From assembly GCA_001566295.1 (NCBI GenBank), contig KQ964245.1, positions 2,609,524-2,673,523 of the forward strand: 64,000 nucleotides of DNA, given 5' to 3'. A model generated the notes under the pieces. It saw nothing but the letters and a program-made list of their open reading frames with translations. It was not told the DNA's origin and made no database searches. Made by a program: the position numbers and the translations under genes. Below, in pieces: positions 21,826-32,448 of the stretch (positions are counted from its first letter, which is position 1; every line of letters starts with the position of its first letter). The DNA is from Microdochium bolleyi (Eukaryota > Ascomycota > Sordariomycetes > Xylariales > Microdochiaceae).

Positions 21826-23787
21826 GGAGGGCGGTTGTGCAGGGACCAGTGCCGAGGATCAGGTTGCTTCGGAGAGTAGACGAGGCAGGTGAGGCAGGGG
21901 AGGAACGGGGGAATGAAAGCGATCATCCGCAGAGGCAGCTATACATGACGTGTCATAGCAAGACGTGACGGGAATTTGGCATGTGAAAAGGACGGAAGAG
22001 GTCTGCGCCGACGAAACGGGCCGCAGGCGGAGGGTTGGAAGTGAGACATTGCGCGGTTGGACAAAGTTGGATAGGGTTGCTGATTGCAGCCCCAGAAGGA
22101 GGTGGTGTGGTGGGTGCGTCATGAAGCCACGCGCGGCGCGACGGACTACATAATGCAGAGTGCAATGTGCAGTGTGCAGTGAAGAGGTACATTGGGCATG
22201 CGAGAAGACGAGTGGTGACGGTGAGATGGCTTGTGCAGGCTTATGCAGCGGTCCACAGAATCGGCCGGGTGAAGCCGTACGCAGTACTTACAGGTGCTTG
22301 TCGGGCATGGGAGAGGCAGGACGGACGTCACCAGCCGCGCAGGCTGCAGTAGTGGCAGGCGGGGATCAAGGAACCCGAACTCGAGCACGATGCCAAGAGT
22401 CGCGAGGAGCAAGACGAGTGACGAGTGACGAGCGACGGGCGACGGCAGAAGACGAACTGAGGGGAGGCGCGCTATGATAGATGGTGGGAGGAGGAAGGCA
22501 GCAAGCAAGCAGAAGAAAGACGTTCAACGTCGTCGTTGTCCGAACCACCGGCTGGAGTCAAGAGTCGTGGAGCCGGGCGGACTCAGGTGATCACTGTTTG
22601 AGCGACGCCGACAGGGCTCTTTGGGTCAAAGGATGACATGCGCCGCGCATCCGCGCTGACTAGCCGCATCAAGAGCACCAGCCCCGGATTGTTGGTTGTT
22701 GGGACGGAGCAGGGCCGCCTCATCCACCACTCACTCACTCACTCACTGCCGGCTGGATGCCGTAGCCGTGGTCACGAGCTCACGGCCATCGGCGGCTTAA
22801 AATACCTACGCGGTGACGAAGTAAGGGCAAGACCCCCGCCAGACCCGACGAATATCCGAGTCGCTGATGGCACTGGCCAGTGCCTGGATCGAGCGCCAGC
22901 CGTCGCTCATGTAATGAATCGATCAGGTACACACAGTCAAGACAGCCTGAGACAGCCTGGGACAGGCAGGGCAACCCTTGGAAGGAAATGTCGAGGCTCA
23001 ACGGGATCGAATACTCAGAGGCGGCGCCCGAGGGCACCGTCTAACATTCAATTCTTTAAAGCTCCATGTTCGTCTGCCCGGCTAATACAACTCGGCGTCC
23101 GTGAAGGAATCGAGGACGCAGAGCCTAATTACTGCTTCCGGGGGTGGTTCAACTTTCATGGAGAGGAAAAGAGAGAAATGTCCAAAGCACGCAGGCTCTG
23201 CGCTGGGATTTTATAGGGCCCGCCGGCCACGGGGGACAGAGCAGCGCACGGGCCATGGGCCGTGGGCCGTGGGCGACATCGCTTGACGATTTGATCCATC
23301 CGCAGACGCTTCCATCGGCCAGGCTCAGGGCGATGGATATCCAGCGTCAGATGCGCGGCCAATAAGTACTCGGACATGCGTACGCAGCGAGATGTGAAAA
23401 TGGCCAACCCGGACGCACTCGGAGCATACATACATGCCCCAGGGCACTTGATCAAATGGCAGCTGCGGTAACTTGCAAGAGGGTCGGTGTTCTGTGGTGA
23501 GGCACTGGAAGCGTGCAGTGCCAACCCCAGCTCGGCCGCATTCGCCGCCTGCAAGGCTCCAGCGTCAGCGATGCGCCCTGCCCAGGCCCCCATCAGCACT
23601 TGCTTGCATGCGCATCGCCGACCCGCCCGCGCCATCCTGGGAACCTCAGCGCCAGCCTCCAACTGCCACTCCCTCGTCATTTCCTCAACACCGCCGTCCA
23701 CTCATTCCAGTCGCCCCCGAACGGATCGCATCCGCTTCAAGCGTCGCCATTCTACCACCGAGCCAGCCAGAACAACCGCCCGCCACC
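21826..23787. other. Divergent intergenic region
   Basis: These 2 kb separate the oxidoreductase (minus) from VTI1 (plus). They hold a short TCAC tetranucleotide run at 22727-22748, a decayed ACGAGTG-type tandem at about 22413-22445 and a small GGGCCGT repeat at about 23247-23270. The open frames here are compositional and overlap on both strands. No gene is supported. Confidence 0.55.
22727..22748. repeat. TCAC tetranucleotide microsatellite
   Basis: About five consecutive copies of a CACT/TCAC unit in the intergenic region upstream of VTI1. Non-coding simple repeat. Confidence 0.8.
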
Positions 23788-24735
23788 ATGGCTAACCCGC
23801 TCGACACCGACGCCGGCTCCGAGCTCTTCAGCAGCTACGAGGCCGAGTTCAAGCTTGTCCAAGCCGACCTCACCCAGAAGCTCGACCAGATCCCCGAGCT
23901 CAATGGCGAGCCACGCAAGGCCGCCATCAGCCAGGCCGAGAGGGCCCTCGAAGAGGCCGACGAACTGGTACGTTGACTCCAGGCAGTCGACAGCAACCTC
24001 GGAGATCTGCGACAGACAGGGGCGCACGCCCAAGCATCGACAGCAGACAGGACAGGCCACAAGTCCGAGACCATATTCGCTAATCGTTGACCTCTTTGGA
24101 CACAAACATACAGCTCGGCCAGATGCGCCTCGAGAAGCAAAACATCCCCTCCTCCACCCGCGGCAAGGTGAACCAGCGCTTCCGCAACTTCGAGACAGAC
24201 GTGGACCAGTACAAGACCAAGCTGCGCAGCCTCGCCGACGACCGCGCCGCCCTGTTCGGCGGGCGGTACACCGACGACCCGTCCTCGGGCTCCCGCGGCG
24301 GCGATGCGCACTTCGAGCAGCGCCAGCAGCTCCTCCAGGGCTCGGACCGGCTGGACCGCAGCACCCAGCGCCTGCGCGAGTCGCAGCGCCTCGCCAACGA
24401 GACGGAGAGCATCGGCGCCAACACCCTCGCCGACTTGCACCAGCAGCGCGAGCGCATCATGCACACGAGCGACATGCTCAACGAGAGCGAGGGTTATGTC
24501 GATCGGAGTGTCAAGACGTTGCGGGGCATGGCCCGTAGGTAATTGCTCCTCCCACTCGTGGCCCCTTACATCCATTCATCCATCACCCACACTCTTTTCA
24601 GAAGAGGTGGTTGTGCAGCTGGCGGGCTCCTACTGACTCGATTGCAGGATGGCTACGAATCGGATAATCACCATTGCCATTATCACCGTCCTCGTCCTTC
24701 TCATCCTCGCCGTCATCTACAGCAAATTCAAATAG
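23788..24735 (+). CDS. VTI1: v-SNARE VTI1 (Qb-SNARE)
   Basis: Three exons (23788..23967, 24114..24538, 24648..24735) encode 230 aa. The N-terminal Habc-like three-helix bundle includes LFSSYEAEFKLVQADL and the LGQMRLEKQNIPS junction across intron 1. The SNARE motif covers about residues 135-197 (SQRLANETESIGANTLADLH through YVDRSVKTLRGM). A C-terminal TM anchor (IITIAIITVLVLLILAVIY, about 208-226) ends in SKFK. VTI1 acts in Golgi-to-endosome, vacuolar and autophagic fusion with several syntaxins. The start ATG has a good CACC context. The TM lies on its own short exon, so intron retention there would give a soluble form. Confidence 0.95.
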
Positions 24736-25190
24736 AGCAAGAATATACACCCCTGTTTTTGTTTTTCACCAAGAGGACCAGCACCGGTCTTGCAGATTCT
24801 TTGGTTGCTTTTGTCATTGTTCGGAATGGGCGTTTTATGGCGATCAATCTTGTTCTTCTCCTGTGGCAGCACTCGCTGCCTAGCCCCTGGGTCTGCCCGC
24901 CTCGCGAGGTCATGTCGGCCGGTTGGCACTGTTGGGTGTATGTATATCTAAAGTCTTAGCAAATACCAAAGCACACATACATCCATTTCAGGCTCAGCCA
25001 TGTCAGACGCATCGTCACAATCATGCAGAGCATCGAATGGTTACTGTCGAAGTCGTGACTTTGTGTCTTTCGTTTTCTTTTTTTACCTAGCTTTGAACTC
25101 CCAAACAGAAAACTCCCATGAACGTGGTATAGAAAAGGACGACCTGACAACCAAGTAAGTAGCGGTACCATCTCATACTGTCATTCTTTC
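24736..25190. other. Convergent intergenic region
   Basis: 3' UTR space of VTI1 (plus) and RRP12 (minus), with T-rich patches around 24760 and 25065-25085. No gene seen. Confidence 0.6.
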
Positions 25191-28100
25191 TCAACGCCGG
25201 CTGCCAAACTGGGGCTTGCCGACACCGCCGCCCGGGGTCCGCCTCTTGTCCTCGCCCAGTCCGCGCCGGCCAGACGAGATGCCGCCACGGCCGGACTGTC
25301 CTCCACGCCCACGGCCGCCTCTGGAGTCGCCCCGGCCAGCGCCGAAGCCACCTCGGCCACCTCTGGAGTCACCTCGGCCCGCGCCAAAGCCACCCCGTCC
25401 ACGACCAAAACCACCGCCGCCGCGGTCACCACCGCCACCACGGAAGCCACCACCACCACCGCGATCACCGCCACGGAAGCCACCGCCACGATCACCACCG
25501 CGTACGCCGCGGAAGCCGCCACCACCACCACCACCACCACGGCCCCGTGGGCTCCTGGCGAGGTGAGACTTGATGGCTGACGCATCCCGCGAGTCGACAG
25601 CCATGCTGTCGTCGCCCTCGTCGTCGTCGTCCCCGTCATCGCCCTTGCCCCGCCTGTTGGAGAACTTCATGCGGCCGCGCTGGCCTCGCCGGCCCACGTC
25701 CTTGCCCCTGAGCGCGGCGACGTACGCGCCGACACCGCTCTCATCGCCGCCGGCCTTGGGTGTGTCGAGGATCATGGCGTCGTCGTTATCGTCTCCGTCG
25801 CTGTCCTGGCCCAGGATGAGCTTGCCGTCCAGGTCAGTCTTGGCCTTGGTCCTGGCGCCAGGGCCGGTCTTGCGGAGCTTGCCGGGCTTGGTGGACGATA
25901 TGCTTGCCAGCGCCCTCCGGTCGAGCAGATCGAGTGGCTCGTCCTCGTCTTCCATGATGTATGTGCTGCCGCCCTTCTGCGCCTTCTTTCCGTTCCTGCT
26001 CAGGCCAGCACCGCCGCCCTCCTCGTCGTCCTCGTCGCCGGAAGCCTCCGAGTCGTCGCTGCTGTATAGCGCCTCATCGTATTCGCTCTCGAAGCGGTTG
26101 CGGCGCTTGCCGCCGGCTTCCTCGTCGCCCTCATCGTCTTCGCCGCCGTTCTTGGCAGCCTCCTTCTTCCGCTTGCTGCGCTCCTTGGTCTTGCGGATGT
26201 TGGTGAGAACCTTGCGGTCCGCCTCGGGGCAGTGCTTGTTGACGGGCTCGAAGCCGAAGCGGCGCACCAGACGCTCGAGGATGTGCTTGACCTTGGAGCG
26301 GAAGTGCCCCTTGTGTTCGTGCGACCAGACCATCAGGTTCGGGATCATCGAGGGCAGGCGGGGCAGCATCATGTCGACGGGTAGGCTGATGACACAGACC
26401 TTGACGAAACCGAGCACGCTCGCGACAATCTCGCGGTTGTTCGAGGTCAGGAAAAGATCCATGGTCTGCACCAGGTCGCTAAGAACCTCGTCGCTGACAT
26501 CCTCGCGGAACTCGTAGAGAATCCGGGTGATGGCTGTGATCGTGGCGGAGATCATGTGTGGCGTGCTGCCGGCAAGACCGGCGCTGACCATGGTGAAGTA
26601 CTCTTCGATGCTGGCGATCACTGAAGGGGCGTCCTCGGACATGTGCGGGACCTTGCTGTTGTCGATCAGGTTGCCCTTGGCGTCGGTCAGTCTCTGGCCC
26701 ATTAGGACAAGAAGGTCGAATGCCGTGGTTCTCGCACGCTCGTTGTTCTCTTTGCAGCAGATGACCACCTCGGACAGAACTGCAGGGATGAAGTGCAGAG
26801 CATCGTCAGGGATGAAAGGTACGAGCGCAGCAAGAGCAGAAAGGCGCTCACGTCTAGCGGGGACAGAGACCTTGTCAGCGCTAGACAGAAGCAGAGCTTG
26901 GAGCTCGGTGTGCCGGTCCAGAAGTGCGACCTTGCCGTTCTCTGACTCAGCCAGGCGTGGGATGAGCTTGTAGGCCTTCTTCTGAAGCTGCGGATCGTCG
27001 TCCTTAACGATAATGAGCGCGGCAATGTTGAACAGAGGGCCGAAGCTCTCGCGAGGCAGGTAGATGGACATGGTGATTACCAGATCCATCAGAGTCTGAC
27101 TTGTGGATGGCGCCGAGTCCTTGCCCTTGGCGCCCTTCTTGTCCTCCTCGTTGCTGGCCGCCGTTAAAGACTCCGACAGCATCTGGCTGACACGGTTGAA
27201 AGTCTCGACGAGCTCGGCATCTGGTGTGATGCTCAGGTATGCATTGATAGTCTGGAGAATTGGGCCTCTAGACTGGGGCAATGTCTGGCTATAGACGTTA
27301 AATAGGACGGCAAGGAGGTTGCCGGCATATCCGCCAAGGAAGGCGAGGTTCTTCTTCGCATCCTCTTGAGAGACGCGACTTTGCTCGATGAGGTTGTCAT
27401 CGCCCTCGAGCGAGGCAACGGCCTGATTTGACTCTACCAGGTTCTTCAGACCCCGGCAGATGTCGAGGCGCAAGTCAACCTGCTGGTAAAGGAGGTTCGC
27501 CAACATCTCGGCAAACGTCTGGTCAAAGGCGACGGTCAGATCCAGGGGTAGGTCGCAGTAGCCTGGGAGGATCGACCAGATCTGGTGCACCAGAGTCTCG
27601 TAGATCTTGATCTCCATGGTCTTCGCAGCATCACCGTTGTCCAAAACCTTCTGGAACATGGCTTGGCTCAGAGGAACGAATTCGGACTTGAAGTGCTCGA
27701 GGTTGGTGTTCGTGGTGAAGTCACGGAGGATAGGGAGCATCCACGCTCTGCCTGGCTCTCCCTTGACAGGCTTGCTCAGGTTGAGCGGAAGTACCTGGAG
27801 GACAGCTTCCGGGCCCATGGCTCTGATCGCCTTGCCGATGACCTCATCAGCCTCCTTCTTGCCCATGAACGAGTCGTTTCCACGGATATCACCGACGTTC
27901 CTCGCGACGTTGAGCAGCATGGGGTTTGCCCGCCACCTCAAGGCATCGAACATGGCGCCCAGAACATTGAATGTCTCCATCCATGCGGCCTGGAATTTGA
28001 CGCTGAGGAATCCCTCAGCAACCTTCGCGATCTTGTCGAGGACCTTCTCGTCGTAGATTGATGGCTCGAGGATGACTTGGTCGGGAATGCAGGTCGCCAT

Positions 28101-29243
28101 GAACGAAATCAAGCACTCCGAAGCTGAGACGCGAATGTTGTGTGACGAAGATTCCATGAAGCTGGCAATCATAGTGAAGAGCTCGGGGAGCTTCTGGAAA
28201 GTCTCTTCAGGCTCCATCTGAGCCGAGACATCATAGCCGCGCGACAAGATGGCGATCCAAGGAGGAAGCAGCTGGGTGTCGTTCGAGGAAGGGCGCATCT
28301 CAGAGATGATCTCGAGGAGACGAGGAAGCTTGGATGAAGCGGCCTCATTAGCGGCCATGCCCTCAAAGATCATCTCGAAAATATCGAAAACGGCCATGGT
28401 CATGTGCTCATTGCCGCTCTTGGCGATCCGGAGAAGCAGCTCGCAGAGCGACTCGATGTTCTTGCTTGGCCAGCCACCGCTGGCAACAGCAATGGTCTTG
28501 ACCAATTGCAGGGCGTGGATCAGAGAAGGGTCGTGCTCGCCGCCCGAGTTCTTCTTCTGCTTGCGGGCTTCCGCAGACTTGTTGGCCAGATCAATCAGAC
28601 CTCGCATCGCGGTCTCAGCGCATAGATCGGCGGCGGGGTGGTCGAGAGAAGGGCTTGGCGGAGGGTTCTGAAGGACTTTGCGCAAGGCCTCCTGCGCCCT
28701 CTTGCGCACCTTCGGCCGGGGATCCAAGGAGAGGTGCAGCAAGCCGGCCACAGCCCGGCGGGGGCCAATTTCGCTCGTGGGAAGCTTCCATGCTGCAGAG
28801 TCTTGGGCGATCAGGAGAGACTCAAGGCAGCCAATGCAAGGCTTGAGAAGTGGCGCTTCGGCATCTTGCAGCAAAAGCACCGGCGCAAGAAGAGTGAGAA
28901 TCTGAGTGAACTTGGACCGGAGGAGGGGCTGCGGCGCAAATGGTGTAACAACGTCGAGTAAGTAGACGACGGACGGCGTCAGGTCTTTGTTGATCTGGCC
29001 GCTCGATACCGACTGGTTCAGGAGGGCGAGGAGAGCCGCGAAGTACGCTGTCGAGGTCGGTTGTGTTTTCTCTTCCACGAGGGTTTCGTCGACCGCTTTT
29101 AGGATCACCACGGTCTGCAGATTGCCGGGAATGATGGTCAGTCTATAGGCTCTGGGAAGTACTTCCTGAGAGTGACGTACCTGCTGCTGGCTTTGAAGAT
29201 TCGGTGACCGGATCTTGTCCAGCTTCTCTTCTAAGGTAGCCAT
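25191..29243 (-). CDS. RRP12: Ribosome biogenesis and export factor RRP12, with RGG tail
   Basis: Two exons (29243..29181, 29114..25191) encode 1328 aa. The 66-nt intron (29115..29180; GTACGT donor, CTGCAG acceptor) is stop-free and a multiple of three, so an unspliced reading gives a false 1350-aa protein. Removing it restores NLQSQQQ-TVVILKAV. The protein is an array of HEAT/ARM-like helices with the NUC173 domain in the middle third and an acidic, basic-patched C-terminal region (KERSKRKKEAAKNGGEDDEGDEE). In yeast, Rrp12 is a karyopherin-like factor for rRNA processing and export of both ribosomal subunits. The last 110 or so residues are an RGG/GGFRG tail containing two near-identical 14-residue copies around GAGRGDSRGG. 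Yeast Rrp12 lacks such a tail, as far as I recall. Confidence 0.95.
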   Translation of the reverse strand: MATLEEKLDKIRSPNLQSQQQVRHSQEVLPRAYRLTIIPGNLQTVVILKAVDETLVEEKTQPTSTAYFAALLALLNQSVSSGQINKDLTPSVVYLLDVVTPFAPQPLLRSKFTQILTLLAPVLLLQDAEAPLLKPCIGCLESLLIAQDSAAWKLPTSEIGPRRAVAGLLHLSLDPRPKVRKRAQEALRKVLQNPPPSPSLDHPAADLCAETAMRGLIDLANKSAEARKQKKNSGGEHDPSLIHALQLVKTIAVASGGWPSKNIESLCELLLRIAKSGNEHMTMAVFDIFEMIFEGMAANEAASSKLPRLLEIISEMRPSSNDTQLLPPWIAILSRGYDVSAQMEPEETFQKLPELFTMIASFMESSSHNIRVSASECLISFMATCIPDQVILEPSIYDEKVLDKIAKVAEGFLSVKFQAAWMETFNVLGAMFDALRWRANPMLLNVARNVGDIRGNDSFMGKKEADEVIGKAIRAMGPEAVLQVLPLNLSKPVKGEPGRAWMLPILRDFTTNTNLEHFKSEFVPLSQAMFQKVLDNGDAAKTMEIKIYETLVHQIWSILPGYCDLPLDLTVAFDQTFAEMLANLLYQQVDLRLDICRGLKNLVESNQAVASLEGDDNLIEQSRVSQEDAKKNLAFLGGYAGNLLAVLFNVYSQTLPQSRGPILQTINAYLSITPDAELVETFNRVSQMLSESLTAASNEEDKKGAKGKDSAPSTSQTLMDLVITMSIYLPRESFGPLFNIAALIIVKDDDPQLQKKAYKLIPRLAESENGKVALLDRHTELQALLLSSADKVSVPARRERLSALAALVPFIPDDALHFIPAVLSEVVICCKENNERARTTAFDLLVLMGQRLTDAKGNLIDNSKVPHMSEDAPSVIASIEEYFTMVSAGLAGSTPHMISATITAITRILYEFREDVSDEVLSDLVQTMDLFLTSNNREIVASVLGFVKVCVISLPVDMMLPRLPSMIPNLMVWSHEHKGHFRSKVKHILERLVRRFGFEPVNKHCPEADRKVLTNIRKTKERSKRKKEAAKNGGEDDEGDEEAGGKRRNRFESEYDEALYSSDDSEASGDEDDEEGGGAGLSRNGKKAQKGGSTYIMEDEDEPLDLLDRRALASISSTKPGKLRKTGPGARTKAKTDLDGKLILGQDSDGDDNDDAMILDTPKAGGDESGVGAYVAALRGKDVGRRGQRGRMKFSNRRGKGDDGDDDDEGDDSMAVDSRDASAIKSHLARSPRGRGGGGGGGGFRGVRGGDRGGGFRGGDRGGGGGFRGGGGDRGGGGFGRGRGGFGAGRGDSRGGRGGFGAGRGDSRGGRGRGGQSGRGGISSGRRGLGEDKRRTPGGGVGKPQFGSRR
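25312..25395 (-). repeat. 42-nt tandem duplication encoding RGG repeats
   Basis: Two adjacent 42-nt units (25312-25353 and 25354-25395), differing at a few mostly synonymous positions, encode repeated GGFGAGRGDSRGGR within the RRP12 tail. Confidence 0.85.
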
Positions 29244-29796
29244 CTTGAAACCCGTGAGCGAAAGCTGTGCACGGGAAGATCAAGCCTTGCGAAAGCAGTC
29301 GGCAAGTTCTCTACCAGTCCTACGCAGAAACGAGGGTCCTGATTCCACAACTTTTTTGCTTATCTTATCGCCCCCAAACCCCACTACGACTCTCTGCTGG
29401 TGATGGACCCACCTATTCTCCAACGCTTCGGCTGCTGAAGCCAGCTCTGTGCCATTTCTTGATTTCTGGTGTTGGCTTTTGACATGGAGATGCTGTTTCA
29501 GAAATTGGATGGACGAGCAGACGAGTCATTCTAAATATTTCATTCCTTGGCTAATCCAGTGCAAACTCGTAAGTCGCAGCTTATAGGGCGAGACAAGCCA
29601 AAGGCCCATTTCAACCACGCGAGGGATGCTCTTTGGTGTGGTATGTCGCTTGGAGGCCTGTCTTCATGTCAAGGCATCTCGCATCACCAGAATAGGCAGA
29701 ATCTTTCTCTGATGCGTCCAACTGTACTTGTGTATTGCAATGTAGCTTGAAACATAACCATGCATGTAAATCACGCCGACCGAGCCCCCAGCTCGA
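29244..29796. other. Intergenic region between SEC17 and RRP12
   Basis: This 553-bp stretch carries the SEC17 3' UTR and the RRP12 promoter; both genes are on the minus strand. No repeat or gene is seen. Confidence 0.6.
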
Positions 29797-30903
29797 TTAC
29801 GAAAAGTCCTCGCCCTGCTGCTCGATCGTGCTCTTGATCCTGAGCAGGAGCGTCGTCTTCCACTTGTCCAGCTTGCTCATCTGGTCGAATTGGAACAGCT
29901 TGTCCGTAAACCCATCGGGGTCGCCAGCCTCAATCGCAGCAGCGAGATCCCGTAGCAGCAGCGCCTCGCGTGTGGTGCCGAAAGTGGGGTCCAGGTCGTT
30001 GTAGACCTCAAACGCCCGGTTGACCGCGCCCATGTCCTGCGTGGCCAGGTGGCAGATGCCCGCCTTGAGGAAGTAGTCCTTGACGGAGTAGCGCATGAGA
30101 TTGTTGTTGATCGCCGCGCTGGCAACCTTCTCGTAGTTCTGAATGGCCTTCTGGTAGTTGGCGTCGAGAGCAGCAATGTCTGCTACCTTCAGCCAAAGCT
30201 TGTTCGCAAGACTGTGAATGGAACATGTGAGTGGACAGCCAAAATCATGTCCCTGAAAGCTTTTGCCTCAACTTACGCAGCAGCATTATCACCCTCGTAC
30301 CATCCCGCGGCGAGCTCGTACGCGTCGAGGGCCCGCTTGATGTCGCCAATATCGTTCTCGAGTACCTCGCCTGCGTTCTCCTTGTGCTGGGCCGCTCGCC
30401 GGAAATTGCCTTTCTTGCAGTATTGCTGGATGGCAACCTCCAGACACCGGATTGCATCCTCGGGGTTCTCTTTGCGGTAGACCTTGAATGCGTCAACATA
30501 TGTGTTCGCAGCATCGTCGGGCTCTTTGAGGTTGTTCGTCTGGACGGCAGCGGCCTTCTCGAAGGCTGAGCCGGCTTCGCGGTCTGTTTTTTTCGAGGTT
30601 CATCACTTTAGCACATATAGGCAGCATCGTGGGCCCACGCGGCCGTTTGGGCAGGAGATCGACGTACTCATGTGTTGCATGCGAAAGGCGTTGGCCGCCT
30701 CGATGTATAGGTCGGCGGCATCTTGGTATTTCTGCTCCTTGTTGCCGAAGAAGCTGAAGCCACCGCCGGCGCTGGCGATGGTCTTATCTGCCTGTCCATG
30801 TGTGCCGCGTTAGCATCGGAGCACGGTGTTGTCGCATCAGCCGTGAGTGACGAAGGCGGGGCAGCCTCACCTTTGAGAGCAGAGCGCGAGGGTCTCCGGC
30901 CAT
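29797..30903 (-). CDS. SEC17: Alpha-SNAP / SEC17 vesicle-fusion adaptor
   Basis: Four exons (30903..30871, 30791..30668, 30583..30277, 30211..29797) encode 292 aa, the usual size. Exon 1 gives MAGDPRALLSK. The family landmarks GGFSFFGNKEQKYQDAADLY, AFRMQHMNREAGSAFEKAA, SVKDYFLKAGICHLA and the C-terminal FQFDQMSKLDKWKTTLLLRI are all present. The protein is an all-helical TPR-like solenoid. It binds assembled SNARE bundles and recruits the NSF/Sec18 ATPase; the extreme C-terminus, which stimulates NSF, is intact (STIEQQGEDFS). It lies near VTI1, another SNARE-cycle gene, but RRP12 intervenes, so this is probably coincidence. Confidence 0.95.
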
Positions 30904-31529
30904 GGTGTGGTCTATTGGCGGTGATGATCAAGTGCGAATGAGGAGATGCGAGGACCACAGATGGCGTTCTCGAGGTCGATAGGGTTGTTGGGTGGCTGTT
31001 GTCTGCCACAAAGAAGATGCGACGTGTTTGCGAATGCCCAGGTGGCTCAGCGATCTCGCGCCCACTGCGCCCCTACGTAATTGGAGGCCAGTGCGGTCAA
31101 AGGCCAAGAGGTGGGAGTTGCACAGCTCCGGACGCTTCGGGCTGAAACGGTACTTGACTGCGTTTGACAGGTACTTCACACTATGTGATATAAACTAGAC
31201 AGTTTAAGTACCCTGCGACTCTTTCAAAGTCTCTTGGCTATAGTGGAGATTTCGGACTGGTCCCGGGGACCCTGTTTGCATTCCATCCTAGTGGAGAGCC
31301 GTATAACAGCCTCGGGAAGCTATGATATCTGGCAAAGGCGCCATACATCGGATGCTCTGCATGCACCTGAGCCGAGCAAGACACTCCAACGATTGGCAAT
31401 ATCTCCAGCGGCTCTCAGGTGCGAACTCTGCCGCCCCTTCCACGTCTTCGACGTAGCCCCCCCAGTCGGATATTAAGCCAGCCTGTCCATCATTTTCTGC
31501 CAGACTTGAGGACGAATCCGCCGAACACT
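30904..31529. other. Divergent promoter region SEC17 / GatC-like
   Basis: These 626 bp lie between two divergent starts. No gene is seen. It presumably contains both promoters. Confidence 0.6.
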
Positions 31530-32183
31530 ATGGCGTCGACAATTTGTTACAAGTGCCGCCTGGCTCTACGTCGCGCACCCCGTCCGAGGATATGTCACCA
31601 AGGCGCATCATATTCAAGCTCCAGCACCAACCTCAGTTCTTCCACAGCCTCCAAGGCGAGTGACATCGCCGGTATCCTCTCAAAACCAGCCTGGTCCGTG
31701 AGGTCTCTCCTGCCTCCGCCCTCATCCTCAGCGCCGTCGTCAGCGGCTTCCACGGCAGAGAGGGAAGGGAGCAATATCATCACATCAAAGACCTTGCACC
31801 ATCTTCTGCGCCTATCTGCGCTCTCACCGCCAGCCTCGCCAGAGGAGGAAGCAGATCTTCTGACCACGCTTTCCTCTCAGCTACATTTCGTCCGCGCGAT
31901 ACAGCGGGTTGACACGGCTGGTGTCGAACCGTTGCGGGCTATCCGTGACGAGACCTCCGAGGGCCTGAAAGAGCAGACCATAGGCCTGCGCGAGCTGAAG
32001 GAAGCTCTGGAGGATGAGGATGTTGTCGGGCATGCGCGTCGTCCCAGACGAAGACGGATGCCAGCAGTGAAGCCTGGAATAGAAGGTTGGGACGTGCTGG
32101 GGAATGCCAGCGAAACTGTCGGGCCATATTTTGTGGTGCGCAGTGGCGCAGTGGCGTCTGAGCAGGTTCAGGACAAGCAATGA
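31530..32183 (+). CDS. Mitochondrial glutamyl-tRNA(Gln) amidotransferase subunit C-like (Gta3 domain)
   Basis: A single exon encodes 217 aa. The N-terminus (MASTICYKCRLALRRAPRPR) is Arg-rich without acidic residues, as expected for a mitochondrial presequence. A SKPAWSVRSLLPP motif is followed by the GatC-like helical region (about 88-140: TLHHLLRLSALSPP, EEEADLLTTLSSQLHFVRAI and VDTAGVEPL). This matches the fungal Gta3/GatC-like subunit of the complex that converts Glu-tRNA(Gln) to Gln-tRNA(Gln) in mitochondria, where it stabilises the amidase and kinase subunits. The low-complexity Ser segment between presequence and domain is typical of fungal versions. The assignment rests on the motif pattern; the catalytic subunits are elsewhere. 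Confidence 0.82.
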   Translation: MASTICYKCRLALRRAPRPRICHQGASYSSSSTNLSSSTASKASDIAGILSKPAWSVRSLLPPPSSSAPSSAASTAEREGSNIITSKTLHHLLRLSALSPPASPEEEADLLTTLSSQLHFVRAIQRVDTAGVEPLRAIRDETSEGLKEQTIGLRELKEALEDEDVVGHARRPRRRRMPAVKPGIEGWDVLGNASETVGPYFVVRSGAVASEQVQDKQ

Positions 32184-32448
32184 GCTCTGGTGCACCATAT
32201 CGTCATCGACTGATACAAGAGGACAACTCTTTCATACTAGGCCTACTTGTGACGAATACAGGTATTGGACTATCAAGACAGTGTTTGTGCTATGAATACA
32301 TATGAGCGACGGAAACGTCTTTGCCATTGGAAGACCAAGCGGATCCCGTCATTGCCATTGTCGGAGCGCATCGAGCCATTTGCGGACGAAAATCCCCCCA
32401 GAGGAGAAGGAGGCCATCCTCAACTGTTGACTCTGACCGAAACGCAGT

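Noticed and set aside
25216..26517. Long antisense frames rich in Pro or Ser opposite RRP12
   Set aside because: They are the reverse of the RGG tail and acidic region; composition explains their length.
23788..30903. VTI1 and SEC17 as a functional SNARE cluster
   Set aside because: They are separated by RRP12, lie on different strands, and fungal housekeeping genes are not normally clustered by pathway.
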